From Phytophthora hibernalis (taxonomy: Eukaryota > Oomycota > Peronosporomycetes > Peronosporales > Peronosporaceae), in contig JAAKBF010000159.1 in NCBI GenBank assembly GCA_012656075.1, positions 1,178,001 to 1,242,000 of the forward strand: a DNA stretch of 64,000 nt, read 5' to 3'. Below the pieces are notes generated by a model that saw only the letters and a list, made by a program, of their open reading frames with translations, did not search any database and was not told where the DNA came from. The translations under genes and the position numbers were made by a program. Below are positions 20,450-32,083 of this stretch, one piece after another. The first letter of the stretch is position 1, and every line of letters begins with the position of its first letter.

Positions 20450-21836
20450 GGAAGCTCCATGAAGGACGTCATGGCGGCGTGGGGAGGAAGGCGTTGTGAT
20501 ACATTTCGGATGCAGCTGAGACGATTGAAGTGTGACGTTGCTGGCGCCGGTATACCGGTAGGAACGCCGAATCAGAGCGCGGCATTGACTGACGTGGGCG
20601 AATCAGAGACGGAGCCGGCGGATGCGTAATCTTTCTTGGGATATTGAAAACTCGCCGGTACCGGTATATAAAAGCGGTGAATCTGTAGACGAATGCTGGT
20701 TCCTCGTCTGTTGTTTCCTGAAACAACACAACTGTAGCATCGTACGTGGACCCTTTGACATACATTTGGACTCTGCTGCTCCAGACAGACATCGTGTACG
20801 ATAGTCACGTCTTCGCACGTCTTGGCACCCCGTTTGAGCATCTGTCGACAAACTGCTCAACGCAAAGCTGCCAGACCTCACGTGGCCGTCATGGGAATTC
20901 GCACTATCGGGCTGAATAGCAAGTTGATACTGCCGTTGCAACACTGAGATCTGGTATTCAAATAGGATCGAATGACTGAATCCCAACTCTGTACTCAAGC
21001 GCTGCTGTTTTTGTGTTCTGCAACCCCCATCATCGAGCTCGTTTCAAGTTAGGACAGCCTTGCTACATACATGTAAACGTCGCCCCTCTAACAAAGGATG
21101 AAAGCTGCCAGCGCCGAGCGGTAGTCGCACATGGGTGCAGCCCTTTGTATTATAGCACAAAAGGAAGTGCCAAAACGGCAACGAAAGACTTCACAACAAC
21201 CTGTCGCCTACAAGTCAGTCTGACCAGACGAACGACGCCTCCAATCGCACTTTCATCCCAACCTGGCAACAGCCGAGCGAGTGCGAAATCGAGAGGCATC
21301 GTGCTGCTTCGGTCAGTGATGACGTATAAAGAGACAAGCGAGGTCTCCACGGCAGATTGTCGCCGTAGAGATCCTTCCGTCGGAATGCTAACGAAGGTTT
21401 GACAGCGCAGTGTCTTTACTTCAGCACTTCAAGCTGCGATCCGATGGAGTCTCCATCGATCGGATCGCAGTTTGAAGTGGAGATGGTTTCCATGGCGCAT
21501 GCATTGGGCTCCGTTCAACGACCATCGCCCTCAAACGAAGAGAATTCGGTCGCATTCGGCAGTCCCGGGCGATTTGATGACCATGGCATGGGATGGCTTG
21601 CCTGAAGCAGGCCCGCCAGCCAAATCGGTCGTCTGCGTCGCACCTGCGTTCGAACTTCTCCGAACGCCGCCGAACGCGTGGCTGGTTGTCAACAACCCGA
21701 GGACGAAGAAACGAAGAAACCACTTTCCTCGAATTGGCCGCCAAAATCAATTCGTCGGCATTCGTCGATTTGATTCGAGTGTGTTCTTTGCCTCCATTTT
21801 CGATGGTTTCGCCCGGATCCCCGTTCACTGAAGACT
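20450..21836. other. Intergenic region, no gene seen
   Basis: No convincing coding frame. It contains the palindrome CCGGTATACCGG (20547-20558), a TATA-like TATATAAAAG (20665-20674) and a hairpin (21425-21479). Oomycete promoters usually lack TATA boxes, so the TATA-like word is not taken as a promoter. Confidence 0.5.
21425..21479. repeat. 55-bp imperfect hairpin
   Basis: Arms reading CACTTCAAGCTGCGATCCGA and the reverse complement of CACTTCAAACTGCGATCCGA surround a short GGAG/CTCC-centred loop. One mismatch and a 4-base bulge. It could be the remains of a small inverted-repeat element. Confidence 0.65.
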
Positions 21837-21850
21837 TCATTCCCCGTTTT
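21837..21850 (+). promoter_or_regulatory. Inr-like element
   Basis: TCATTCCCCGTTTT differs from the oomycete initiator consensus only at CA/CG and the following W. It is 67 bp upstream of the ATG at 21918. Confidence 0.6.
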
Positions 21851-21917
21851 GCGTGCTCGACGTGAAGTCGTTTATCTCACTCCAGCAGCAAACTGCGTTA
21901 TCACGCGCCCCACCACC

Positions 21918-22295
21918 ATGGCTGACAAGTGTGGCCAATCGCTCCGACGCTGTCGCCGCCAAAAGAAGTCGTGCCACCGACGTGTGAGGCACCAGCGACA
22001 GCACTTGGCTCCCCGCGCCCGGTTCCTTTTCGGCCCCACCGCCAGCCTCCTCTCCCAGTGCAGGAGGAGGCAGTACTCTGTTGAGAAGGAGCTTCAATGC
22101 AGTTGGGACAAGGACGACGAGGTCGCAATTGACAGCGAGGACCTCCAGGTCATGCGCGACTCAGTAGACTCAATGCAGCAGCAACTGCGTCGTGGTCTGC
22201 GCGATATCCAAGAGATCCGCGCTCTGGTCAAGCAGGCGGTCGCTCAGCGAGAGTTCGTACGGAGAGCAGACCCGGAGCCCACAATCGTAGTGTAG
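21918..22295 (+). CDS. Small basic protein with C-terminal helix, unknown
   Basis: 125 residues. The start at 21918 follows an Inr-like element at the usual distance. The N-terminal half is very basic and Cys/Arg-rich (CRRQKKSCHRRVRHQRQHL). The C-terminal half is an amphipathic helix (VMRDSVDSMQQQLRRGLRDI, QEIRALVKQAVAQREFVRR). No family is recognised. The basic N-terminus could be a mitochondrial targeting sequence, or a wrong frame used for a low-complexity 5' region. The C-terminal half is the better supported coding part. Confidence 0.5.
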   Translation: MADKCGQSLRRCRRQKKSCHRRVRHQRQHLAPRARFLFGPTASLLSQCRRRQYSVEKELQCSWDKDDEVAIDSEDLQVMRDSVDSMQQQLRRGLRDIQEIRALVKQAVAQREFVRRADPEPTIVV

Positions 22296-22408
22296 TTGAA
22301 GTACCACCAGTCGATACCTGTGCGAGGTCCTAAGGCGTCGTGCTCCAATATCAATATCAAGTGTAGTGAATACTTTTTCAAGTCACTGATGTGTCCCTTC
22401 GCCCGTTA

Positions 22409-22422
22409 TCATTTTCCACGTT
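22409..22422 (+). promoter_or_regulatory. Inr-like element of the IQ/ankyrin giant gene
   Basis: TCATTTTCCACGTT matches the first ten positions of the initiator consensus. It is only 16 bp from the ATG at 22439, which would give a very short 5' UTR. Confidence 0.5.
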
Positions 22423-22438
22423 CGACTCGTAAGGAGCC

Positions 22439-25400
22439 ATGACAAAGCGCTCTCCTTACGAATTGGACGGCAGTGTTTCGCTGGCTGCTGGCTCGCAGCG
22501 AACGAGGAAGAAGAAACGGAGAGAGAACTCGAGTGATTGTGATACGCAAGCCAACGAGGCGTGGTTGGCGGCCATTTTGCATCCGAGTCAACAGAATGGC
22601 CCACTTCCAGCGGAGCAGCACAAAGAAGTTGTTCAGACACAACTCTTGGTGCCAGAGAAGAAAGCAGTACACGCTCCGGTAGGTACTGAGGACAAATTGA
22701 TACCGAACGTGACGTCAAGCTCATTGGTTTTGACTTTTCACGTGGGTCTGTAGATGAGTGTGGACGTTCTGGAGCAAAAGAAGATGTTGCTGCCATACCT
22801 CAACAAGATTGAGTACATCAACTGCCAGCTACGGTAGGCAAGTAGACATGGGTGTAGTGTTCATATTGGCAGCGATCCTAAGTGCTGTTGCTTTATGTAG
22901 ACAGCGAGGACTGTTGCCAGCAGAAGAGAGGTCTGCTGTCGCACCATACAGTAGGGGCTCGCCTAGTAAATCAACGAAGCCACCATCCCGGGTTCTTCCC
23001 CATGCGGTGGTGACTCGGAATCAAGACGAACAAGATGCCGAGCCAAATCCAGGTTTTGCTCCAGTCACAGTATCAACGCGAATGCTAAGGTCGCGTTACC
23101 CAAGATTTTTCGAGACCATTGTTCCATCAGGCACAGCGAAGATTTTACTGCCAAGACAGCGCGGGATCAATTGGCTTCTCCGAATGATTGAAGTCATCTA
23201 CGATGCGCTTTCAGACGTCCTGCTTCTGAAAAGTGGAAGTGAAAAGGCTGAGGCTTCATCGGATGTGTGGGCAAAACCTAAGAACAACTCTCAAAGTCGC
23301 ACGGTCACTGGACGACTAGCCATGCCATTCTTCACTCGCAGATACGTTCACCATACGTTGGGGCTGTCTGAGCTCGCCGATCAAGAATGCATGGATCTCA
23401 TGTACAACATGGAATTAGTACGCGAGCAATATCCGCAGGTGGCCTTGTTCTCATCGTTCCTGAGAGAAGTTTTTGACGAGGAAATTCTCCTCTTCTTTTG
23501 TATGTGCGATGCCACCTTCAAGACGACTTCGATCTGGATCTGGCGACTAAAGAGAAACTGGCCCATTCATCGATCGCAAGTGGCTCAAAGAAGTACATCG
23601 CAGTGAACATGATGGAGCTGCGCAACCACCCGTTAATCCCTGACGGAACGAAGCAAGTTTTCTTGTCTACAACAGCGTGTGAAAGCGTGATGCAGCGAGT
23701 TTTTGATTTTTCTCGACATCTTCGCTACGATGGCGCTCCTCGAATAGCAGCTCCCATTCTTTTGGCGCAGTACATTGTCCGAGAAATGATTGTGACTCGA
23801 CTACAGATTGATGACAGTCGTTTTATGGTCTCTACTGAAGTGTTTTTGACAACACTGGTTGAGTTGTTCGGTGAAATTGCTGAGGACATCCTGGCTCAGT
23901 TCAAGTTTAATGACGACGGAAAATCCTTATCGAGTCTCATTCGTCTTCGAGACACTATCACATTGGACTCGAAAGTGGACAAGTGGGTGACACTGTATGC
24001 AGATCAGGAAAGAGCTTTACGCAACCAGAAAATCGAGTTTATGAAGATGGAGCGCAGCAACACCAACAACCAGTTTCGAGTACAGCTTCGACTGCTGGAG
24101 AATCGGATTCGATTACAAGAACAAGAGCTTCAACATATCCAGAAGAAAATCACGGACGGCGAAAACCTGGTGAACAATGTGTGGAAAGAGGTGGTGGCAG
24201 TGAAATCTCCATCGAAGTCAATGACAAGAGGCCCTGCGCGGGTCGGCGAAGATACTACCGGTAGCACCCCTGTGGCTTCAAAGGAACTAGTATCGGTGCT
24301 TGGTCGGTTCGAGGCGCATATCGGACGACTTCAGAAAAAGCACGACATCGCGGTGAAGGCTTCAATGCTACTATCAGTGCCTTGGCAACAGCAAATGGAA
24401 GAGTTGAGACTTCGCATGGTGATTCGAATCCAGCGTGCGTATCGTGCACGAACACGCGCTCAACAAACCAAGAAGCAGACTCGAGACAAACTCTCTGCCC
24501 AGATCCGTGAACGAGAGATCAAGCTGAAAAACCAGGAGCTGGAGAGAAAGCGACTCGAGGCCATGCGCGAGAAGGACATGGAGCGCCATCAAGCTCGATT
24601 GAAAGCGAAAAGGACGCAAGAAGACAAGCAAAAGCAAGACCTTGAAGAAAAGCAGAAAAAGCTGGTACAGAAAGCTCGAGAGGAAGAAGCTACACAGCGT
24701 GCTGCAGCAATGCAAAAGAAAGAGCTTGATCATATCATGGAACAATGGAAGTCGTTCGTGACGAGGAAGAAGAACCGGCGAAAGGCAAACCTTTTGTTCT
24801 TGAAATTCAAGCTCATGAAGTGGAAGCTGCACTTTGCTCTGCAGAAACGGATGTCACGGGCAGTAAGGACGATTCAGCACTTCATTCGTCAGAGGAAGGA
24901 GCACGCACAGCTACACAGGCAAATGATCTTGCGTGCAAAGCGCAACAAAATGGCAAAGAAGTATCTATTGAAGGTGCAATCACGCATGATTAACCGTTTG
25001 TTCAACCAGTGGGCTGCCTTCACCGTGGAGCAGCAGAGACTCCGGGATAATTTCGCTGCAATCGTCCAGAAGCGAGAAGGTCATTGGCTTCAGCGGTGGG
25101 TTAGCTTTGTCGACATGGTGAAGACGCGAAAGCTAGAATCTGCTATCTTGATCCAACGACAGTACCGAGGTCGAGCAGCACGTCAAGTTTTCCGTTTCCA
25201 GCGCGATCGTCATCGAAAAGCGATAACCATTCAGCGAGTGTATCGTGGGCATCGAGGTCGAACTATTGCGAGGAAGCGAAAAGTGATCAAGTCCATTCAG
25301 GATAAAGGGGTGGAGGCAATTTTGCGCCGTGTCAGGAACCGAGAAGCAGGCATGTGCTTTGACATGCTAGTCCGCTTTACATATTGGGAGCAACGCATCA

Positions 25401-28400
25401 AAGAGATGGCACATGCTCGAAGGTTTGCCACCGAAAATTTTATACTAATCGATTGGAATACGTTTGTCTCGCGTAGAAAGGAGAAGAGATGTGCATTGCT
25501 CCAACTTCGTAACCACAGCGCCTTGACCATTCAGCGCAACTATCGTCGGCACCGTTGCCAAATGCTTTTCAAAGAGATTTTGCGCTTTAATCGAGCAGCA
25601 ATCCTGATTCAGCGAGTGTTCCGCGGTTATCTAGGCCGACAATCGGCTAAACGCCGCCGCTGGGAAATGTACGCAGCACTACAAGTGCAAACGGTTTGGC
25701 GGAGGCACAAGGCAAAGAAGTACGTGGCCGCTCTGCGAACGGAGAAGATTCTGCTCGCAACCTACAAGGGCGACTACACCACTGTGAAGCGCGCGATTGC
25801 TCATGGGTTCTGGTATGTTATGGACGCTGAAGGCAACGGTATATTCCATCTCGCGGCGGCGGCAGGACACAAGCGCCTCGTAAAGCTCTGTCTACGCAAC
25901 TCATTCGACATCAATCTTGTGAACTATCACAACCAAACTGCTTTGCATCTCCTGTTTGCAAACCTTCCTCCTCCGAACGGTGTCGTTGATTCAAGCGAAG
26001 TGAGAGCTCGAGACGAGCGGGTTGCACTAGGAGAGTACATGATCGAGCATGGAGCGTGGCACGAAGCGCCCGACGACGAGGGTTTACTCCGCTTCTGTTG
26101 TGTGCGTCCTTGGGTCAAAGCGAAGCTGTCGACATGCTGCTGAATCATGGAACCGACACAGAGGCCCGGACGTCTGGTAGTAGTTTGAACGCACCTCAAC
26201 TAGCGGTTGAAGGCAATTACGCAGCCACGCTGAAGGTTCTTCTGGGGTCTGGGAGCTTCGACGTTGGTGAAAGTGGTCGCACCACAATTTTCTTGCTCCA
26301 CGCTTGTGCCGGGAGAGGACTGCTCGACTGCATCCGCGTACTGATTGCTCACATTGGACAGCGACTAGAGATGTTTGGCCACGACGCTCTGAATTTGTGC
26401 GATACTGAGGGCTACACCCCATTGATCTACGCCGTGAGCAACGGGTGTGTGGATGTCACCGAGTGTCTGCTAGCAGCTGATGGTGGCCCTGACGTGAAGG
26501 ACTACTTCGGTCGCTCACCACTTCACTTTGCGCTTATCTCCAGCGATGCAGCTACTCGAGAGGCACTCTTGAACCTCCTCATCCAGTACGATGCAGACGT
26601 GAACATGAAAGACATGGACGGTGATGCACCATTACATGTGTGCTGCGAAGGGGACGATCGGTTGGCGTGCACGCACCTCTTACTCACGAGTGGTGCGCTC
26701 ATCTGCGCCAATGCACTTGGAAATCATCCGACTCACATTGCAGCTTGCAACGGCGCTGTCGACACGCTCAAGTTGCTCATAGACTATGGTGGGGACATGA
26801 ACCTGAAAAACTACGCGGGCAAGACTCCTTTGGGTATGGCACGGATGAACGGCCAGCGAGCAATTGTCGAGTTCGTATCAGCATACTTTGCACAGGAATT
26901 CGCAGGTAAGAAAGACGAGGATAGTCCTGAGTTTGATCCTGCTGAGGTTGTTGAAAATAATCAGGAGGAGGTTGAGAATCTTCCTGTTAGTGGAGACTCC
27001 GGTGGCCAACCTGCTACCGAAGACTCTGTTGGAGATGAAAATCGTCAAAAGGATCGGACGCCAGCGGATTGGACCGCAGCAGTCTCGGAAGCGTATTGCA
27101 TGGGATCCATCGCAGAGTGGACACAGTACGTCGATGCACCGACGGAGGTGCCATTCTACTACAGCATGGGGTCTTCTGGTGAGCTTGTGTACACTTGGGA
27201 CACCCCGGTAGAGTTTGACGCTGCAATGGGCGAAATTTGGGAGATCGTGCGAGGTCCCTCAACGTCGGTGGCAATCGCGCTCTTGGGTGACGAGCAGGAT
27301 CCGTCTTATGATCGGAAGGCTGATGATAGTCGATACTATTTGTACCACAACCGTATGACAGACGAGCTCACTTCAACCATTCCACCCATTGACTATGCAC
27401 TGCTACAGGATGTGGTGCAGAATTCCAAGCGGATGAAGCTTCTTCGTGCTGGCGTCCGAAAAGTATCAGCAGATGAGCTCAGTGCGTCGGCTATGGAGTA
27501 CATGCGGTTTTTCCGTGGGTTTGAAGAAGAGAGCGCACAAATTCGCAAGGAAATGCGAGCTGCAATCAAGATTCAACGTCATTTTCGTGCTCGAAGGACG
27601 TGCTTGATGGTCAAGATGATGCTTCATCAAAATCGTTGTGCTGTAGACTTGCAGCGAGCATTCCGTGGCCGTAAAGCTCGCCAAGAAACTGACCTTCGAC
27701 GAGAGCAACAAATTGAGGTCGTTAAAATTCAAGCAGTGCACCGCGGCCATCTTACAAGAAAACGAGAAGCGCGAGGCCTTCGAGCTCAGCGTCAAGTACA
27801 CCTCAAACAGAGACTTGCAGCCCGTGAAATTCAACGCACCTTCCGTGGCTACATGGATCGGAAAGTCGGGTATCGCGAGAAAGTTATCCAGCGACTTGGC
27901 CCCAAGGGATACTTTGAATGGGAAACACTTCGGAAGCGAGCGACGGTGGTGGGTTCATTCAAGGTTTGGGACGAGATGGAGGCACGCGCAGATTTCCCAG
28001 GCGTGCTGTTCTACAGTCATCAAGTGACTCGTGCGTGTAGCTGGCAGAAACCCTCTCCCTGGATTGAGCACGACCATGAGACCTCTGAAAATCGGCGACG
28101 ACTGGGGCGTTGGGGTTATACGGAGAAGATGCAACAAGCTGCACAAACTATGCAGACATTGTGGCGAGCCCGCGTTGCACGAATTGCATTCCAAATGGTA
28201 CTGCGCGCTGTTCGGTTGATGAAAACTTGCGAGCGAGAATACCTGGAGGATCCAACGCACTTGGCCAAAATGGGCAACTATGTGCTGTACTTGCACACGA
28301 TCGTCCATGACTACGATCGGGCACGACCACTTTACGGGAGACTCGTGCGAGTCATGGCACAGCGAGGGCCCGATATACCATTTGTTCTTTTCTCGTATGG

Positions 28401-29315
28401 CATCTTCTTGTACACCACACAGGAAGAAGACACAACGCTTGTGGAGGAGATGATTCTGCGTGGCAAGATTGCAGATCCGACGCTCATCAAGTACAAGGTG
28501 GCGTTCCTTGGCTTCTTCCGACAGGCGATACTGCAAAATCCCGACGACGCTGAAGCACACATCAACTATGCAGCTTGCCTTCAGTGGCTCTACGAGCAAT
28601 ACGACGAGGCCACAGAGCACTACCTTCTCGCGTTGGCATTGGCACCTCAACGCAAAGGCACAATGGAGATGTTCCAGAACATGCTTGATCGACGGAGACG
28701 CATCGAGCGCGCCAAACTTACTCCTCGTAGCCGAAAGGAATTTACACGGATGGAAGATGCTGGAGTTGAAGAACAGTTCGACGCCTTTGCACGATTCCGA
28801 CGGTGGCAGTCCAAACAGGCCGAAGACGATGATCGAGTGAGACGAACGGCACTGGAAGCTGAGCAGGACGTTGCCAATAGACTCACAGCGGCACGGAAGA
28901 TCCAGGCACGCTACCGTCGTCGAAATGCCGCGCGGAAGGTGACGCGACTTCGTCTAGAGTACAAGATTGCTGCAGCCAAAGCTGAAGAGGCTCAGCAGCT
29001 AGCTCTGTACGACAGAATGTCAGTCGCGTTTGAAGACGTGCTCTCAAACTCTGGCAAGAAAAAAAGAAGGCGGACGCCGCCACCGTCCTGAGTATTCCCG
29101 TTGCCCAGCTTGACGCTATCTTCATATCACTTCAAATGGGGTTTACCGATTCGCAGCTGAACGCCGTGAACGCCAAGTTCCGAAAGGATCAACCAAAGAT
29201 CAAGCAGGTGAACGTCATGGACGTCTGTCGTTTTGTCCAATCCCAACCACTGCTCCAAGAAAGACTTGCCAGTCTTTTTACGGCTGCGCCCCCAAGGCAT
29301 CATAACCATCCCTGA
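22439..29315 (+). CDS. Giant IQ-motif, ankyrin, WW-like and TPR protein (about 2245 aa)
   Basis: Exons 22439-22678, 22754-22833 and 22901-29315. Both introns (74 or 75 bp, allowing one base at the first border, and 67 bp) have GTAGG donors and TGTAG acceptors, and the frame is kept. Domains in order: an N-terminal part without a known domain; a long basic coiled coil (24.0-24.9 kb) with scattered IQ motifs; clustered IQ motifs (AILIQRQYRGRAARQVFR, AITIQRVYRGHRGRTIAR, AAILIQRVFRGYLGRQSAKR); about seven ankyrin repeats (25.8-26.9 kb); two WW-like pieces; more IQ motifs (27.5-27.9 kb); and a TPR-like region (about 28.2-28.7 kb). IQ motifs bind calmodulin or related light chains. Three one-base frame breaks sit in homopolymers: TTTT 23496-23499, GGG/TTT 26080-26085 and A7 29059-29065. 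After the last, about 80 further residues continue to the stop at 29313. Probable role: a scaffold of cytoskeleton or flagellum. Function is inferred. Confidence 0.82.
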
Positions 29316-29429
29316 GTGTGCATCAAACTTGTATAGTTACAACATCAAAAGCGGCAAAGCTCAAACGACGCTATCAGACATACAAGGGTATGATCACTTT
29401 CACCTGTTCGAAAGCGTCACCACGCAGCA

Positions 29430-31245
29430 AGTCCAGGCTCTTTCCATCCCCATGATCTCATTGCAACTACATGTCGATAAAAACATCGAGTCCTTAATAC
29501 CGTGTACTTGAGCGAACTCGAAGTTTGTGCCGGAATCGCCGTCAGAAACTTTATTGGGAAACGGTGAGAACCAAGCGCGTAGTACACGGGTGTGAAAACT
29601 GACATTGAGCGAGTATACCGTGCAAAAGATATTACTGAAGTAGGTCAGTCGCTGCACTTGGTCCGCCAGTGTTGTTTTCATCATGAAGGACTGTGTAGTG
29701 GCAAGGAGCACTTGTACCCAGGATGCCGCTGTGTTCGTAGAGGTAAAAGTCAAAATGATGCTGATGCACAATCCCCGTATCAATCACCGTTCCTGGAATC
29801 ACATTTCCTTGCCATCACACTCGTGAGGGATTCAGGAAAAGCACGCACGTGGTGGCACTTATTGGCCATGATAAACGTTATCATAGGGTTGTAGTCACCT
29901 GAAAGCATTGTAAATGTCTTGCGCAGCGAATGCATGCAAAACTTCAAACATTCGTCCCCGTTCACGCCATCGCGAAATATATTACTCGTTCCGGTTTGCG
30001 GCTTGTGCTCTTATAGAAAGCAAGAAAGAGCTCACGCAGCACAGTTGGCATCTGCTGGATATCGCTCGAGGAATACTGTGCACTCACTCGTGCAGAATAC
30101 CGAGCGGAGTATCGATCCATCGAAGCTACAATAGCTGCAATAAATGGACCCCTACCAGGGCGTGGGTGCTCCACATTCGCTCCGATGATAATTGTAGGAG
30201 TTGTACTCACCAGCGGAAGCAACTCGCACAGAGTCCAGTTCTTGCCTTCTAGTTTCGTGTTCATTTTCAAGCACACGTTCGCAGCTTAGGGCAGAAAACG
30301 TGTCCGTTCTGAACGCACTGACTCGGAACCCTTGTACTGAATCGGACAAGGGCTTGATGTCACCGTAGCATCCTAGATCCGTGTCTTGTGATGCAGTCGC
30401 AGCTCATTAAAACACAATGTGCCATAGTAGCGATCCAGGTGGGCCAAAGCACTGTCCTCAATTATTTGCCTGCCATCATCAACAAATTGGAAACAAAGTT
30501 AACGTCGCGTTCGCCGATGTTGGCGAACACCACACCAGTTACGAAGAGTAGCTCCATCCACGAATTGTTTCTCCCTCAAGCACCATTGTCCAACCGATGG
30601 TCGCTTGTACACATTGCCGAACTGCTCTTCTGGTGGATCTATTACGCGAGCATCCACCTTCTCCATACCCTGTTCCACTTTCATACCGAAGGCATCCAGG
30701 TACGGATCGTTCTCGAAATGAGCCTAACGGAGGGTAACTGGTTTGACGGATAATCTCCGCGGTGTCCAAAGCATTTATATCTTCACAATGCTGCCAAGGA
30801 GCCACTTCGCACAACTCGATCGGTAGCCAGTTTTCCTTGCCAGCTCGCTTGGTACCCACATTCGCCACTGGTAGCTGTGGGTACTGCAGTTTTATGTCGT
30901 ATGTCAAGCTAGATACATTGACTCTTTGATGGCTTTAATAATTCGCAAATGAAGTTGTCAAGTTTGCTTCAGTTAGCTTTATCTTCAGCATGAACGTTTG
31001 CGTGGTCATGCGCCGTATTTGATTTCATTTGGTGCAGGCGCTGGCATTGTACTTGGACTGTTAGGAATAGTGACGCTGGTGAAAGTCTTTGAATGTATCG
31101 ACCATGGTAACAACTCAGGCGAATACATGGTGGATATACCGTCATGAACTACACGAATCCCCGCAATTTCGGACTCATACTGCCTGAAAGCAGCGTTTAT
31201 GATGTTGCGCACGAGTGCACGCGACAACTGACGATTTTGCAGCAA
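29430..31245 (-). pseudogene. Argonaute pseudogene (N, PAZ and PIWI remnants)
   Basis: Blocks in the correct Argonaute order on the minus strand. N-domain text lies at 31006-31245 (LVRNIINAAFRQYESEIAGI, then RVVHDGISTMYSP). PAZ/linker text lies at 30539-30907 (YDIKLQYPQLPVANVGTK, IELCEVAP, INALDTAEIIRQTS). PIWI text lies at 29962-30276 (TIIIGANVEHPRPG, IAAIVASMD). The C-terminal region near 29550 reads ARYTRSMSVFTPVYYA. Stops and frame changes separate all blocks, and the MID domain is largely missing. At the first catalytic position of PIWI, usually GADVTHP, this copy reads GANVEHP, so Asp is replaced by Asn. The DNA upstream (31248-31950) has open minus frames that may be a former 5' part, but I could not match them. 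Clearly dead; it points to active RNA silencing genes elsewhere in the genome. Confidence 0.78.
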
Positions 31246-32083
31246 ATTTACCGTGAACGCTCGACCGGTCCAGACCTCAAAGATATGTAAAAGTAGTTCA
31301 TCATAAGCCTCGTCGCCTTGCCATCGCCCCCAGTACCCGGTCTACGGACGATACTACGTATTAAAATAGTAGTTAATTGCTGCTGGAGTTCAGCATTTTC
31401 AGCACTGATTTGTCGAACTCCGGCACGCCCACTCCACTGTTCTTGCAGGCGTGGATCTGAAACAGGATCTCCGATTGCCTCATATCTTGACCCAAGCACT
31501 TGACCTACACCGACAATGGGGGACTGTAATATTTCCTCTCCTGGTGTCGTCAACAATTCCCAAACCCGGACCCCCTGCAGCTCGTTCAAGAAAATATCGA
31601 GAGAAGTCGTAGCCTCCATGACCTTGAGTATCGTCAGTACTCGAACCTCATCGTTATGGCTTGGACAAAGAACAAATGAAAGGTTTGGCCGTGCACAGAT
31701 TCTCGACGCTGCGCGTAGCGATATTGACGAAAATCTCCAGCGACGAGGGCAACTGGGACAGTGTGTTTGTCTTCTTAGACAGTTTACACCAGTCGCTTCG
31801 TGCATTCTGACGTTTACCGGGTGGATTTGTCCAGTGAATGTTGAAGACTGCGCGCGAATACCTCGTCAAGTTGACACGATTTGATGTTCCAGGCACGGCA
31901 ACAGGGAAGACTGGCAGCCGCTCATGTGGCCTACGGAACGCAGTAGCCACGTGAGCGGCGACAGAGGCTATTCAAATACATAATATTTCGTTCGATCGCT
32001 TGAGTCGATATGCATCTAGAGTACTTGGTTTTGTTTGGATGAATACACATGTCCGAAACAAGGCATGAGGAAGTGTCGAGCGC

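Noticed and set aside
20547..20558. Palindrome CCGGTATACCGG as an operator
   Set aside because: Twelve bases, one copy with a partial second; too short to support a regulatory claim.
19604..20629. Long + frame of 341 codons over the cystinosin gene
   Set aside because: It is the antisense shadow of a clear membrane protein; its text is charged, repetitive and has no domain.
20665..20674. TATATAAAAG as a promoter
   Set aside because: No gene starts downstream on +, and oomycete promoters rarely use TATA boxes.
31248..31950. 5' half of the Argonaute pseudogene
   Set aside because: The open minus frames show no Argonaute wording, and the N-domain motif already lies downstream; kept out of the call.
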